Shown here piece by piece: positions 1-11,374 of a stretch of DNA of 64,000 nt. Below the pieces are notes generated by a model. That model made no database searches. It worked only from the letters and a program-made list of their open reading frames with translations, and was not told where the DNA came from. Each line of letters starts with the position of its first letter. The stretch's first letter is position 1. The DNA is from Stemphylium vesicarium (lineage: Eukaryota > Ascomycota > Dothideomycetes > Pleosporales > Pleosporaceae), in contig QXCR01000059.1 of the NCBI GenBank assembly GCA_004380135.1, positions 102,323 to 166,322 on the forward strand. The letters run 5' to 3'. The translations under genes and the position numbers were made by a program.

Positions 1-563
1 CAGGCGGCTAATTCGGAGAATTCTTGTGTGGCTGGAAAACCGAGCAGAAGCAACGTCCGAGTGCGCAGATAGCTGCACGCTTCATCTCATTCGTGGGTAC
101 ATCAACTGGCGGTCGGGTGTCGCGTTGGAAAGCCATCTCGCGCTGAGGCGCGTAATCGCGGGAAGTCCTTTGGCAGCGTAGAAGCTGCGTTCGCAGCGCT
201 GCGGCACCTGAGCAGAACTCGGGGCACTGGGCTGTCAACAGCGACTTTTCGCGAACCCCAAACGAGCGACATCACTGATTCTTCATTCATCCAGCCAGCC
301 CCAGGCCGGGCCGTGCGCAAATATGGCGACCCGAGAGCCGACATATCAGTTTGCCGCAACCGCGAGAGAATGCGAGTTAATCCGAGCTATACGAGCCGTC
401 GAAAATAGCATCACGCCTATCAAGCAGACTAGGCTGTAGGTTCTGGTCTTGGCAAGGGTCCTGGAACACAATTGACGCGTGTAGGTACCAAACTCTGGAG
501 CTCTCTGTCAAAGATGAAGACGGCGATTCCCTTGGTAGTTGTTTAATCAGCCCAGAAGATATT
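1..563. other. Left flank, no complete gene
   Basis: No convincing complete gene is seen. The frame of the next gene stays open upstream of its first ATG back to about base 390, and the last 90 bases read like protein (acidic, with no stop), so an unseen first exon of that gene may lie here. A possible acceptor is the TAG at about 466. Confidence 0.4.
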
Positions 564-2460
564 ATGATGGAGTTCCTTCGCGCAGGGGTGGGCTTTTACC
601 AAGGGATGATGAAAGAACACGTTCAGCAATCTGAGCGCTCAACAGAAGTTGACGAGGGTGTTCACATTGAGGACGACGAATCCGTCTCTGGGTCTCAGAC
701 ACAAGAGGTTCCCGAGGACTCGACTGAGCAAGAAGACGAAGAAAAGACCATATCGTGGGACACCATAAAGGAATCCATCATCCCTTCGAGCGTTAAGGAA
801 GTCACCTTCACGCTTGATGATGATCATTCGACGTTGTCCCACAAAGAGGAACTGCAATCCCAATTTCCGGGCGTTGTCATTGCGATACCTAGCGAAGGGA
901 CTCAAAAGGAGCAAACTCCGAAAAACCAGGAACTTGAAAAGCCCAAAGGAGTCAAGCAGATGATTATTAGGCTTGACGAAATCGAACTAGCGCAAGACCC
1001 GAGCCTCGAAGATTTCATGCGAAAGATATATCCATGGGCTTCGATTGAATTAAAGGTTGGTCCAAATACATCAAAAAAATGCAGACGCGTTGCCGAACCC
1101 AACCCTATCTCGTCACACAAAGCAGATCCTATCAAACATATACAAGACCTCGCCGACTACGTTTCGGAACCACCAGACGAGGGGGAATTCAGCTACAAAT
1201 GCCCATTATTTGAATCGTGGGGTACCCTGCCATTCCAGATAAAGCTTGAGATTGCTCACGCTCGAGCGATTCAAAATCACCATGGCAAGGTAGCTGATGG
1301 CAACGGATGCAGCCACTGTGTAAGCCAAGGTCGTCTTTGTAAAGTCTACCCCACGCAACTTGCCAACTTGACCCACATATCATTTGGTCACTCTTGTCAG
1401 AACTGCCGGCTCCAGAGACTGCAGTGCGATCTCCCCGCTGCTGGGAAGGATCGGCGTCCAAGCGCAGCCACAGCCCCAGCAGCACTCAGAGTCGACACCA
1501 ATTCACCCGTTCCGCCGCCTGCTGCAAACGCCACACCGAGATCCCTAGCATCAAGAATGACACTATCTGACGGGACCAGGCTTGGAGGCAAGGAGGATAC
1601 CAGCGGGACGCGTGGCGGTGCAATACAGTTTCGCACTCCTACTAGCGCGAACGCCAACGGATCCTTAGTGGACTTTGCGCACGAGCTCGGCATTACGATA
1701 CCTATCAAAGCGATTCCTGTCATCTACTCCATGTATAAGCTTTTGAGATATTCAAGACAAGTTACTCCCCATGGAGTACACGGCGGAACGCTACAGCAAT
1801 ACTACGAGAACCTGGTGACATTGTACATCCTCACGTACAAGCGCAAGGAGTACGACCTCGCGTATATCATCTTACTACGCTTTCAAAACACCAACCACAC
1901 GAAGGCCGAGGAACTTCCGAACGAAGCTAATGTTGTCCGAGCATCTGAACACCTTCCAACCGCCAGCCCGATGAACCCGCTGGATCACGATTTAATACGG
2001 TTTTCTTTGGGGCAACGAGAGTCTGGGGAGTTACGACGAGTTCATGAACAATCATCTCGAACTGAGAGAAAAGATTCCTGTATTCACCAAAATGCTCTAC
2101 GAGATCTCACTCATTCGCGATAGCCACATCCCAGGAAGGGACGCCGCGGTATTGAGAAGATGGTGTAACGTCCACAACCGTTCAGCTCGCATGCCGGAGG
2201 ATGAAGAGATGTGTGAGATTTCGATGAGGGATATTCAGCTAACGCTTGAAGAGGCCGACAGGCAAGAGGCCGAGCGCGAGTTGGAGCATGCCAAAGACAT
2301 ACGGAGACGGGAAGGTCGAGGACAGGGAAATAATAGCTTCAGGTCTACTTCACCTTCCGTAGGCGAGAAGAGAAGGAGGGAAGGGTCGCCAGCTCCGCGG
2401 CCATATAAATCCGCTAGAGGTGGGCGGGGAAGAGGCAGAGGTTGTGGCCTCACTAGATGA
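564..2460 (+). CDS. Hypothetical protein with two Cx2Cx6C motifs, frame broken once
   Basis: I do not recognise the function. The N-terminal third is acidic. Two short cysteine motifs follow: C249-x2-C252-x6-C259 and C278-x2-C281-x6-C288, spaced like halves of a zinc site but not a standard Zn2Cys6 cluster. A Ser/Pro/Ala-rich linker and a probably helical region come next. The reading frame ends at 2123, yet the overlapping +1 frame is open from 1996 to 2460 and continues the same kind of protein, ending in a basic Arg/Gly tail that suggests nucleic-acid binding. Dropping one G from the GGGG run at 2009-2012 joins the two frames smoothly. This is therefore either a frameshifted gene, an assembly error, or an intron I could not place. 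The ATG at 564 may not be the true start because the frame is open further upstream. Confidence 0.5.
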
Positions 2461-2898
2461 GATTCCTTTTGGTATTTCGGGAGGTTTGTTTTGTTTAGCG
2501 TTTCCGCGAATTTTTATCCATTTATTTCTACGCCTGTCTCCCGTTAATCGTTTTGCGCTGTTTTCTTGACAAGTGTTATCGTGGATCGTCATCTCCATGC
2601 ACCTAGCCATCTTACGGATACCGTACTCTCAAGTTACTCCAATGAATCATGAAAATCGGGGAAGCAAATTTCAAGGTATAGATGCGAGTTATGTATGTTC
2701 TCATAAAGGAGTGGCAGTAGCTAGCTACTTGACCACGATACGGACACCAAAGGAATGACCAAGTTTCAGAAAGACACAGACAATACTCCAAAACAGCTAT
2801 GCGAAGAGTCCCAAATGAAACAGACCGTCCTCGCCCAACCCCCACACTTGTATTACCCTCTCCCCCCCCCCCCCTTCTATCGCCAGCCAACCGCCTAC
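2461..2898. other. Intergenic, contains poly-C tract
   Basis: Nothing coding is recognised. A run of 13 C lies at 2862-2874, just downstream of the stop of the next (minus-strand) gene. Confidence 0.6.
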
Positions 2899-3294
2899 TC
2901 ACAACTCACACTCAATGGTAAAAGCCGTAACATCCGTAGGCACATCCTGCTCAACGTTGCCATCCAAATCAATAACAGTGTTGAAAGCAGTCAACACGGC
3001 CTCGAACTCCAGGTTCGCGGGGTTGGCAACCGTGCACTGAACGAGATTGCCCGCGCCGGGGGTGACGTTTTGCAGCGAGGTAGCGAGGACCTGGGGGCCG
3101 AAGGTGGCGCTGAAGAGTTGGCCAAAGGTCACGGGGCCGTTGTTGACGATCACGTCGGCATTGGCGGTTTGCATGGAAACGCCATTGGCGAGGTGGATGG
3201 TGAAGGGTTGGGCGACTTGGCGGGGGAGTGCTGGGGCCGCGAGGGCAGTGGTGAAGAGGGTGGTGAAGGTGGTGAGGATGATTGAGGTCTTCAT
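2899..3294 (-). CDS. Small secreted protein (131 aa)
   Basis: This is an intronless 131-residue protein. It starts with a clear signal peptide: a Lys at position 2, a hydrophobic Thr/Leu/Ala core, and an Ala-Leu-Ala-Ala cleavage site near residue 19, followed by a short Pro-Arg-Gln stretch that could be a propeptide end. The mature part is rich in Val, Thr, Asn and Ala, looks beta-strand rich, and has only two cysteines (one mid-protein, one four residues from the C-terminus) that could form one disulfide. The frame extends further upstream, but I chose this ATG because the signal peptide begins exactly there and a TATA-like box lies about 125 bp upstream. Function is unknown; size and secretion fit an apoplastic or candidate effector protein, which is inference only. 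Confidence 0.75.
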   Translation of the reverse strand: MKTSIILTTFTTLFTTALAAPALPRQVAQPFTIHLANGVSMQTANADVIVNNGPVTFGQLFSATFGPQVLATSLQNVTPGAGNLVQCTVANPANLEFEAVLTAFNTVIDLDGNVEQDVPTDVTAFTIECEL

Positions 3295-3314
3295 TTTGAA
3301 GGTTGTGGGTTGGG

Positions 3315-3344
3315 GATTGAAGATTGAAGATTGAAGATTGAAGA
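3315..3344. repeat. Heptanucleotide tandem repeat in 5' leader
   Basis: About four copies of a GATTGAA-type heptamer lie 20-50 bp upstream of the ATG of the small secreted protein, between its TATA box and start. They are therefore probably in its 5' untranslated leader. Confidence 0.8.
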
Positions 3345-3418
3345 CGGTAGAGAAGTTGTTGTTGCTTTTCTTGTTGTGTTGTGAGATGCATTCCAATCCA
3401 GCGAAGAACCGTCCCCTT

Positions 3419-3424
3419 CTTATA
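3419..3424 (-). promoter_or_regulatory. TATA-like box of small secreted protein gene
   Basis: TATAAG on the minus strand, about 125 bp upstream of the ATG at 3294. Confidence 0.4.
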
Positions 3425-4799
3425 CATCTCTTATCTCTTCTCTTACAGCCATCCCTTGACATTTCCATCACCGGGTCATCACTTTTCTTCAGCAATGCCT
3501 CGATGCAGCATCATCGAAGTATCGTTTAAGAGGCTGAGCCCCCAAGAGACATGTCCGCTCAAAGTTTCGATTTCGGCGGAGGCTGCTTGGCATACGGAGC
3601 GGAAAGAAGTGGATGCATCGTCAGCCAAGCTGTCATGTGAATGGTCCGCCTCATTATTACTTGTAAGCACAAGATCGCGAGAATTGGCATCTGCGTCATG
3701 CTCGCGTTACTTTACGCAGGTTCGTAGGTGTTTAATGGAAAGGCAAGTTGCAGCCATCTTGATCCATCGGATTTCCCACAAGAACCACTCGATTACTTCG
3801 ACGCCCTCGTCATAGGTAATTTCGCAGTCGCCAGCAGCTTGCTCAAGATATTTAGTCCCAAGCTCACCCAAGTCTCGATTGGTGCAGTAAGCGAAAGCAT
3901 ATCGCTATATTTGCTCGCATGCTGACGAATTCGGAACATATCGGCCTTATTCCATCGGTGGCCGATTCTGGGCGTGTTGAGCTCGTAGCAAAATCCGGGG
4001 AAGTGATGTAAAGGCCAGGATCTCAAATGGGAGAGTGTTTCTTTTTTTGCGTACAATTAGGTTTGGCTTGGTCTATTTGGAATATAGCTAAGACAGTTGT
4101 AGTAATCTTGCAGTCTTCTTTTGGGAAAGTGGAATAGATGCTACGCTTGGCCTACTGCATCGGGTTACTCCTGAGTGAATTCAGGGAAAGAAGAGTGATG
4201 TAGGCCACGCGGTTTGTCTACTGTCCGCACCAATTTTCTATACCGGAAACCTTGAACCAAGACAGCAAATGGTTGAAGGATGGTGATCTCAATGACAACA
4301 GAGGTGATTCGCTAGATCTTATGCGGTGCATCAAGGCTGCACATGCACTCATGGCGTCGAGGTTCTGATGGCTATGATCTCGATGAGGGAGTCGAAGTAA
4401 TCGTGTGGTTCTTGTGGTAATGCGGTGGATGTGAATGGCTGCAACTTGACACTCATCCCATTGCGTCGACCAACGTCGACACTCGGCTCCGGATAGCTAC
4501 ACAATGCCCAAAAGTTTGTAGTTGGTGTTTGTGAAAAAGTCGCTCTTACCGACCAGTGAGTTTGTAGAGCTAAAAAGAATCAATGTTGTCAGTTCCTTGT
4601 GTCTGTTTGCTCTTGCTTCGCAGACGAGGCTGAGATCTGGTTCTCGCTGCGCGAATGCGTGCCTGCTCAAGTGTCTACCCCGCACTCTAAGCTGCGTCAC
4701 AACTCAGCTTTGTCGCTCTTCTCTTAGGCAGCAATCTTCTTCTTCTCCAAATGCTTCATCAGAGCTTTCCGTCTTTCACACGCATACCAGCGCGAAAAG
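3425..4799. other. Intergenic, no gene recognised
   Basis: Only short unsupported frames are present. The part from about 3960 to 4480 is somewhat AT-richer than its surroundings. I see no RNA gene or mobile element. Confidence 0.5.
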
Positions 4800-6753
4800 A
4801 TGATCGATGATAACTCTGAGGAAGCCGGCCGACGCTATTGCGCTCTTCGCCAATCGAACTCGGGGGAGCGTGGAGCGGCCCCGCCGCCCCGCTTTCACTA
4901 CGAAGCCCTCCATCCCCGATTCATCCGCATCCTCGAGCTTCATCCCGGCAAACGTCCCGATCCCTTCGAAGGCTAGCTCATCGTCGCATCGATCGATAGC
5001 AACGTCAAGTACGATGCCCTGTCTTACGTATGGGGTGATGCTACACCAGCCAACCGTGTCATCGTCGATGGTGCTGCTATACCGACCGCATGGAATCTTG
5101 CGAGAGCCCTAGAATATCTGCGCGACTTCAAGAGCTCGGAATCACTCAGAATCTGATCGACGCATTATGCATTAACCAACACGACGAAGAGGAGCGTGCA
5201 TCTCAAGTCGCAATGATGCGGTTGTTGTATTGGAAAGCCGAATGCGTTCGTGTCTGGATCCATGAGCCCGGTTTCGAAGAAGGTAGCCCGGCTGTTACAG
5301 CCCTACAGAAATTTGACCCTGAGCCAGAAGATGTACACTCCGGTCTAGGAGAGAACCCCCACCTTTGGGAACCTGTTGTACCGCTATGCCGAAAGTGCTT
5401 TTGGAGCCGAACATGGATGTGAGTATCCGAATGGGAACTTGGTGCTATGATCCGTTTATAGTCTTGTAAGCTGATTGTCCTAAGACGACAAGAGGTCTTG
5501 AACGCACAGCGGTTCGTATTTCATTGCATGAACGTCCATTTTGAAGACATAATAGTCGATCGTTTTATGCAAGCCGCATGCAATGAACTGGGAGAATATA
5601 TGGAGCACGGCACTCCTTTGGTAGCTTACGACACCCTGTATCATATCGGACGCACGGTGACATCAACGAAAGGAATATGTGCAGTGTACGGCGAGAGTAG
5701 GCATAGAACATCTCTGACCAATTTGCTAAGAGGCGTGGTCGATTTGGAAGCCTCCAGGGCCAAGACCGTCTTTGTGCCATCATGTATCTAGCTGAGGACT
5801 ACGAAGAGGTAAATGTCGCAGTCGACTATGCTCAGAGTGAGGTTCAAGTTATTGTCACCGCCGCGGTCCACCGTGTTCTCCGGCATCAAGATCTCGCATT
5901 CCTGGACCATGCTTTTCATGAAGGAGAGTCTGATATCGGTTTAGTTGGAACTAGTGATGGAAAATCAGCACCCACCGGGATTCCAGGGGGATGGTTCGGA
6001 CAGCGACAAGACAGCATGCAAATATGCAAGGACACTGTTGAAGATTGGCTAATCGAAACTCAGTGCTGACCCCAGGCTGCCGATTCGGGACGAATGCAGT
6101 TAAAGGTGCGTGGGGTACGAGCGAGCTTCGTACAACATAAGTTCAATTTTGAGCCTCTGTTATACTAGATAACCCTGAAAGAATTTTGGAACTCTGAGAT
6201 CGGTACAATCATGCGAGAACAAGAGGCGGCTGTAGGAAAATTCCTATCGATTGAGATGTTTCACGCGATCGGTCTTCACAATCCAAGACGACTAATACTA
6301 AGTAAGCATGAGGCGTACGAAGCTATCGAGATCGGGCTAGCGTATTTTTGAGAATTGATCGAAGATCCTGTGTGTCGAAATCGCGTTTTGGGGCCTATGG
6401 GTGATGGGATAACCGATCTACTGGAGTAGTTGAGTACTACGAACAAGGTAGCTCGACTTGTGCTCAATATGTTCCTGAATGATTGCAGCTTCCAAACTCT
6501 CATCTGCGCAAAAGGGTACCATTACGATCAAGTACCACAATGCAATGTAAAAGAAGGAGACGAGATATGGCTGTTACTCGGATGCGAACTACCGGTCATC
6601 TTGCGCCTACACCCCAACGGCACATACCACCACGTATGTACCGCACACATACCAGCTCTCGTAGAGGAAGACGAAATGGTGCTCTTCGGGAGCGACATGC
6701 AGCCTGGTGGCACAATCAGAGAATGGACTGTCGAAGACATCCTGCTGGAATGA
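4800..6753 (+). pseudogene. Decayed heterokaryon-incompatibility (HET) domain gene
   Basis: From the ATG at 4800 the frame encodes HET-domain landmarks: the DALSYVWGD block (about 5000-5030), the IDALCINQ block with downstream acidic residues (about 5155), and the WSRTW...QEV block, which spans a normal 66-nt GT-AG intron at 5419-5484. The C-terminal block about entering and evaluating a regulated output (GDEIWLLLGCELPVILR, about 6557-6607) is also present. The gene is broken several times: an in-frame TAG at 4974-4976; a one-base loss at 5153-5156 that turns a Trp-Ile codon pair into TGA; a second one-base loss in the GGG at 5757-5759; a TGA at 6067-6069; and several stops across 6070-6430. 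HET proteins trigger cell death on fusion of incompatible strains; no functional product is expected here. Confidence 0.88.
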
Positions 6754-6956
6754 TCGAGATCAGCCAGACCACCCCAGCATCACAGAAAGTTTGGAACCAC
6801 GAGAGGCAATTTCAATGCAACATAGAGACTGTAAATTCATTGTTATTTTGGAACGAAGCCTCAAAGACCGATCATCGCCATTGCAGCGCGCGAAATCCCT
6901 ACATCCCAATTCACTATTCACGCCAAGATCCCCCACAATCCCAACACCAACATCAC

Positions 6957-7473
6957 TCAAGCTGGAGGCGCAACAGGCGCAGGCACAGCTGAAGGTGGTG
7001 CTACGCAAAGCATCAGTTCCAGACCCAACCCCCAACCGCTCTGCAGAAAACTTACGAAAAGCCGGAAACCCACCCGTAGGCATCGGCGGCATATTACTCG
7101 GGAAGCCAGGAAAGCCTCCAGTGGGGAAAGGCGGCAGCCTAGTCGGAAATCCGCTAGTAGGAAACGGGGGCAAGTTTGTCGGGAGCCCTTCAGTCGGGAA
7201 AGGAGGGAGATTGGTTGGGAACGGACCAGTTGGGAAGGGCGGCATGCCACTGGGGAAACCGGGAGGTGGGCCTGAGGGGGTGGGTAAGGGGCCGGTGGGC
7301 ATGGGTGGAATACCGATGGGGGAGGAGACTTGGCGTTCGATGATGGGGGCGGCAAGGGTGCTGGAGGTGTTAGGTATGAGATGGAAGGAGATGGGGAGGA
7401 GATGGAGAATGTGGAGTGTATTGGTGGGATCTATTCACCCTGCGGCCATGAGGAGGATGGTGGTGAACTTCAT
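6957..7473 (-). CDS. Secreted proline-rich repeat protein (123 aa)
   Basis: Three exons by my reading: 7473-7439 (35 nt), 7360-7056 and 6988-6957, with introns of 78 and 67 nt. Exon 1 encodes the start of a signal peptide (Met-Lys, then a hydrophobic core), and the first intron interrupts the Gly codon just before a Leu-Ala-Ala cleavage site. The mature protein is almost entirely short repeats built on PPFPTG and LPPFPT units, ending with Pro/Val/Ala. There are no cysteines. Without the second intron the frame would run on into an unrelated Cys/Ser-rich tail to 6760, which I consider less likely. The composition fits a cell-wall or extracellular structural protein. Exon 1 matches that of the proline-rich gene at 8704-9778 in length and splice phase. 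No enzymatic role is suggested. Confidence 0.72.
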
Positions 7474-8703
7474 GATGGACGATGGTGTTTGTATGTGTGA
7501 GAGAGGTCGGTCAGTCAAGGTAATATGGGAAGCTTTCCGATGTTCAAATGGAGTTCTCATACGTCGTCTTTATATCCCTTCGCGACTATTTTCTGGACTC
7601 TTGAAAAGCCTACGCGTACCTGACGCGCAAATTTGTGGTACAAAGTGCCGTTGCGCCAACCCGATTGGAGCCAGACTCGAGTAAATGAGATCTAATATCG
7701 CTTTAAAGAAGCGCGCAATGGTATGATTGAATAAATGATAAAGCCCAGGCTTCGGAGATTAAGTTACTTGTGGGGTATTGGCGATGATGTGGGTATGTTG
7801 AGATGGTGTTGCGTAGACAGTATTTTACGAGGTTGTGGGTGATTGGGATGTAATTTATACAAAACTTGAACTGGGTATGTGAGTACAGGGAAGTTTTGGT
7901 ATAGCCATTGCGAGTAGATGCCGATGAGGGCGCACTGGAACATCTGGCGAATTTGGGTGGGCCGGCCGTTAAACGCAGCACCCAATCTCCTAAAGATGGC
8001 TATCTTGTCAATTTCTTGACAAAAGTTCACAAAAAAAAAGATACGACGGATCAAAAAATCGGAAGTCGAGCTGCGGTGTCAAAACACCGAGATCGACGAT
8101 GCATCCACCCCAGCACACCCCGCGACAGGGCCTCTTTTTAACCGCTTCCCATGTCACAATAAACGGCATGAACCAGTCGAGGCTTGACTCCAAAATCTCT
8201 AGCTAATGTCTATTTCAGCCCGTAGAATTCACCCTGATGTCATTATTGCATCTCGTCAATGTGCTGCACAACCCTGTACGCAGCGCAATGCGTAAGCTGA
8301 AAACGGTTGAGTCGACCGAATCAACCTCATGCGCTGGGTAAAACTGCTCTACCGGAGAGCACTGTGGTATTCAACATCGAACGTCACGTATATGATGTGC
8401 TGGGGTAAATGCGTGCCATCCCCGCCTCCGAGCGACACAAGAACGCGAGAACACTCATGGGAGAAGTTAGACAACAGGACGTATTCTTGCGCATGACGAA
8501 ACCGGCGCATTCACAGCAAAGAACCAAGCAGAGCACAATCCTTGGGTAAAACCATTGCATTATCAATACCTTCCTGACTGGTCCATCTCCCTCCCTATCG
8601 CCCCATCCCATCTCTCCATCTCCAAGCATAACCACTATCCACCTCCCAACCGTTTTTCCAAAGCAATTTGACACCTTCATACTAACTTCCCATCATCAGC
8701 CGG
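7474..8703. other. Intergenic, no gene recognised
   Basis: The first 100 bp is the promoter of the preceding minus-strand gene. The rest contains only short overlapping frames with no recognisable protein. Confidence 0.5.
7568..7573 (-). promoter_or_regulatory. TATA box of proline-rich gene
   Basis: TATAAA on the minus strand, about 95 bp upstream of the ATG at 7473. Confidence 0.5.
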
Positions 8704-9778
8704 TTAGACGTAATGGGGTGGGGCAGCTGGGTAAGCCTCAAGCGGCGTAGCGGGCGGGTAGGTTGCTGGAGGAGTGGGTGGGTAGGCTCCTGGTGCCGGA
8801 GGGGGTTGTTGTCCGTTAGGAGGGGGAGGAGGGTTACCGTTCGGTGGAGGAGGCGGTTGCTGTCCTTGAGGCGGAGGAGGAGGGTTACCGTTCGGTGGAG
8901 GAGGCGGTTGCTGTCCTTGAGGCGGAGGAGGAGGGTTGCCGTTTGGCGGTGGGGGAGGTGGCTGTTGGCCATTTGGTGGTGGTGGTGGAGGTTTTTGTCC
9001 GTGAGGCGGAGGAGGGGGGTTACCGTTTGGTGGTGGGGGAGGTGGCTGTTGGCCATTTGGTGGTGGTGGTGGAGGTTGTTGTCCGTGAGGCGGAGGAGGA
9101 GGGTTACCATTTGGTGGAGGAGGTGGTTGCTGTCCTTGAGGTGGTGGCGGAGGGTTACCATTTGGCGGTGGGGGAGGTGGGTTGCCATTTGGTGGAGGCG
9201 GAGGCGGTTGCTGGCCTGAAGGAGGAGGAGGGTTACCATTTGGTGGTGGGGGAGGTGGCTGCTGTCCATGAGGAGGAGGGGGAGGGTTGCCATTTGGCGG
9301 TGGAGGAGGCGGCTGCTGTCCTGGAGGGGGATGTGGGTTACCGTTTGGCGGTGGTGGCGGAGGGTTACCGTTTGGTGGTGGAGGTGGTTGCTGTCCATGA
9401 GGAGGCGGAGGAGTGTTGCCATTTGGTGGTGTTAGAGGGTATCGGTCACCTTCAAACGGTGGCAAAGGTGAGTTACCTCCTGGTGGAGGAGGTGGAGGTT
9501 GAACTCCAGCTGGTCGCGGCTTTGGCTTGCCACCACCTGGCTTAGGCTTATCTCCAGTTCCTGGTGGAGGGGGTGGTGGTGCGATCTCAGGAGTGGAGGG
9601 AGGGGCATTGTTGGGTACAGCAGCTGGAGCGACACCATTGGGATAAGGCTCAGGGACATAGCGCCCGACAAGAGGTGCGGCGAAGGCGCTTTGGATGTGT
9701 TAGCTGGCTAGTCTTGAAATGGAAGGGAGAGAGGATGATGTACCCGGATGCCATGAGCATGAGAATGGTAGCCCTCAT
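8704..9778 (-). CDS. Secreted proline-rich (PPPPP-NG / GQQ repeat) protein (339 aa)
   Basis: Two exons: 9778-9744 (35 nt) and 9688-8704, with a 55-nt GT-AG intron. The signal peptide begins Met-Arg-Ala-Thr with a Met/Leu-rich core and is split by the intron in the Gly codon before Ala-Phe-Ala-Ala. The mature protein starts with a Pro/Ala-rich segment and a Lys/Pro/Gly-rich basic patch. It then has a long array of alternating PPPPPNGN, PPPPP(H/Q)G and QQ units, and a tail of Tyr/Pro/Ala repeats (GAYPPTPPATY-like). Intrinsic disorder is expected. Likely roles are extracellular matrix, cell wall or adhesion; this rests on composition only. The repeat keeps all three frames open on both strands, so antisense frames here are not evidence of genes. 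A TATA box lies 133 bp upstream. Confidence 0.75.
8806..9440. repeat. Proline-rich coding tandem repeat
   Basis: Imperfect coding repeats of about 24-63 bases, built from (CCN)n runs separated by AAYGGYAAC (Asn-Gly-Asn) or GGACAGCAA (Gly-Gln-Gln) spacers, read on the minus strand. Unit number probably varies between strains. Confidence 0.85.
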
Positions 9779-11374
9779 GATTGACGAACTGAATGAATGT
9801 CGGTGTTTGATATGTGATAGACGTCCCTAGCGTTATTGAAGAGAATGGAAGTGATTGTCGGTTGCTCACTGATGAGGATGCTTTCTCCAAGAGCGCTGGA
9901 AACGTGTGCTTTTATACACAGGCTCTCTCCCCTTTCCTCTGTCATCTTCATACTTGAAAACCCAAGTTTAGGGACCTACGCGTACCCAAATGCCCAGTCC
10001 CTGCGTCAAGAGCTACTTCCCCGCACGTTACTTTCCGCAGTTTGGGCTGTGTAGTACCAGAACACATGGTACCTGTAACAACATGGCGGACGCCAAGCAG
10101 CGCGCGCTGGTTAAGCCCAGATGGCGGAACCTTGTTTTACTTCCTGAGCCTTGCAGCCAAGACGTTGGCGAGGGCTACGATTACGTTTCGAAGACGATGC
10201 GGGGAGTTGTTTTGCTGGGTTGATGCGGTCTATTGGATACCCTTCACTACGTACGTCCTGTGGTCAAGCTATTACGGAGTGACACCGAAGGGTGGCTAAG
10301 CAGTGTGATGTGAAACAATTTTGTTGAGCTGCCCAATGGAATTGGCTTTAATGGATTTTCGAGTTGGGATCAAAGCTCTATTTGACGTCACATTTGGCCG
10401 GAACGTTGTGTTGTTGGCATGTAAAGCACCATGGTGAGGCCGAGTCTTACCGCCTGATTTATACTCTTGTTTACACTTTATCCGATAGCGTTACATTGGC
10501 GCTGAGATCTTGGTGTTTCAAATGATGAATTCTTCTTAGAGGAAGTGGGGAACAGAGTGTCATGGTACGTGCTTTTTGATGTGCTGATAACATGACCGAA
10601 TACGCGGTGCAGTGAGGATGACAGCCGAGGCGTGTGAAGTCCATTACGGCTTCGTATTTGATGTTCCGTTCAATCTCAACAAAGTAGAATTGATGTGCGC
10701 TCGGAACACTTGGCGTCATAAACACACGTAAGCTCATAGTGGCGCTCAAGCGAAGTGGTATACAATTTTGCAAGGGTCATGTCTTTGACAGTCGTGCTTA
10801 GCAAATGGTATATGTAGCCTGTTGAGGTCGAGTTTTATTTTAAGCTTACCTAGAGAAGGAGGGATAGACCCTACATTCTGCCCCGCGTTCGAGATTGAGG
10901 TCTGCGGTCTAGATGATCATGAGACGGACCTTTCATCCCGAGCCACCGGAAAGATGTACGAAGCCTGCTATGTGGAGGGTAGAAAGAATGACGGGGTAGT
11001 GGACTATGGAGCTCAGCCACCGAGTATTGCAACTGACGTCTTTCCCTGAGAATCCGCTGATCATGAGAGGTCTTTGAGTCTGCCCGGGCGGTATGGGAAA
11101 GGCCAGACATTGTGATCTCATGAGACGCTCGTTGAGATGAGTATTGGAGGCATTGTGTGTATGGGAAGACGGTGATCTGTAGTGGCCAATGAGTCCAGAA
11201 AGCAACAAGAAGCCTTTTACAAAATGCGGTCAGCACTGGACGGTGTGTTGGCATACAACGTCTCACATTTCATCGTTTTAGCGGTGGTAGGAGTAGCTTC
11301 CATCAGCTCTTGATGAAGGCCCGTAGAATTAGTATTAGTATTTACTCCGTCCAAAAGCTTCCCGAGCGTAAGAC
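9779..11374. other. Intergenic, no gene recognised
   Basis: The promoter of the proline-rich gene occupies the left end. The remainder shows only short frames without family resemblance; no RNA gene was seen. Confidence 0.5.
9911..9916 (-). promoter_or_regulatory. TATA box of proline-rich gene
   Basis: TATAAA on the minus strand, about 133 bp upstream of the ATG at 9778. Confidence 0.5.

Noticed and set aside
6760..7055. Cys/Ser-rich C-terminal extension of the 123-aa proline-rich protein
   Set aside because: A consensus GTAAGT donor and CAG acceptor remove it and restore a proline/valine-rich end in keeping with the rest of the protein.
8713..9545. Long plus-strand frames (168 and 233 codons) across the proline repeat
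   Set aside because: They are by-products of the repeat, which keeps both strands open; the minus-strand gene has a signal peptide, intron and TATA box.
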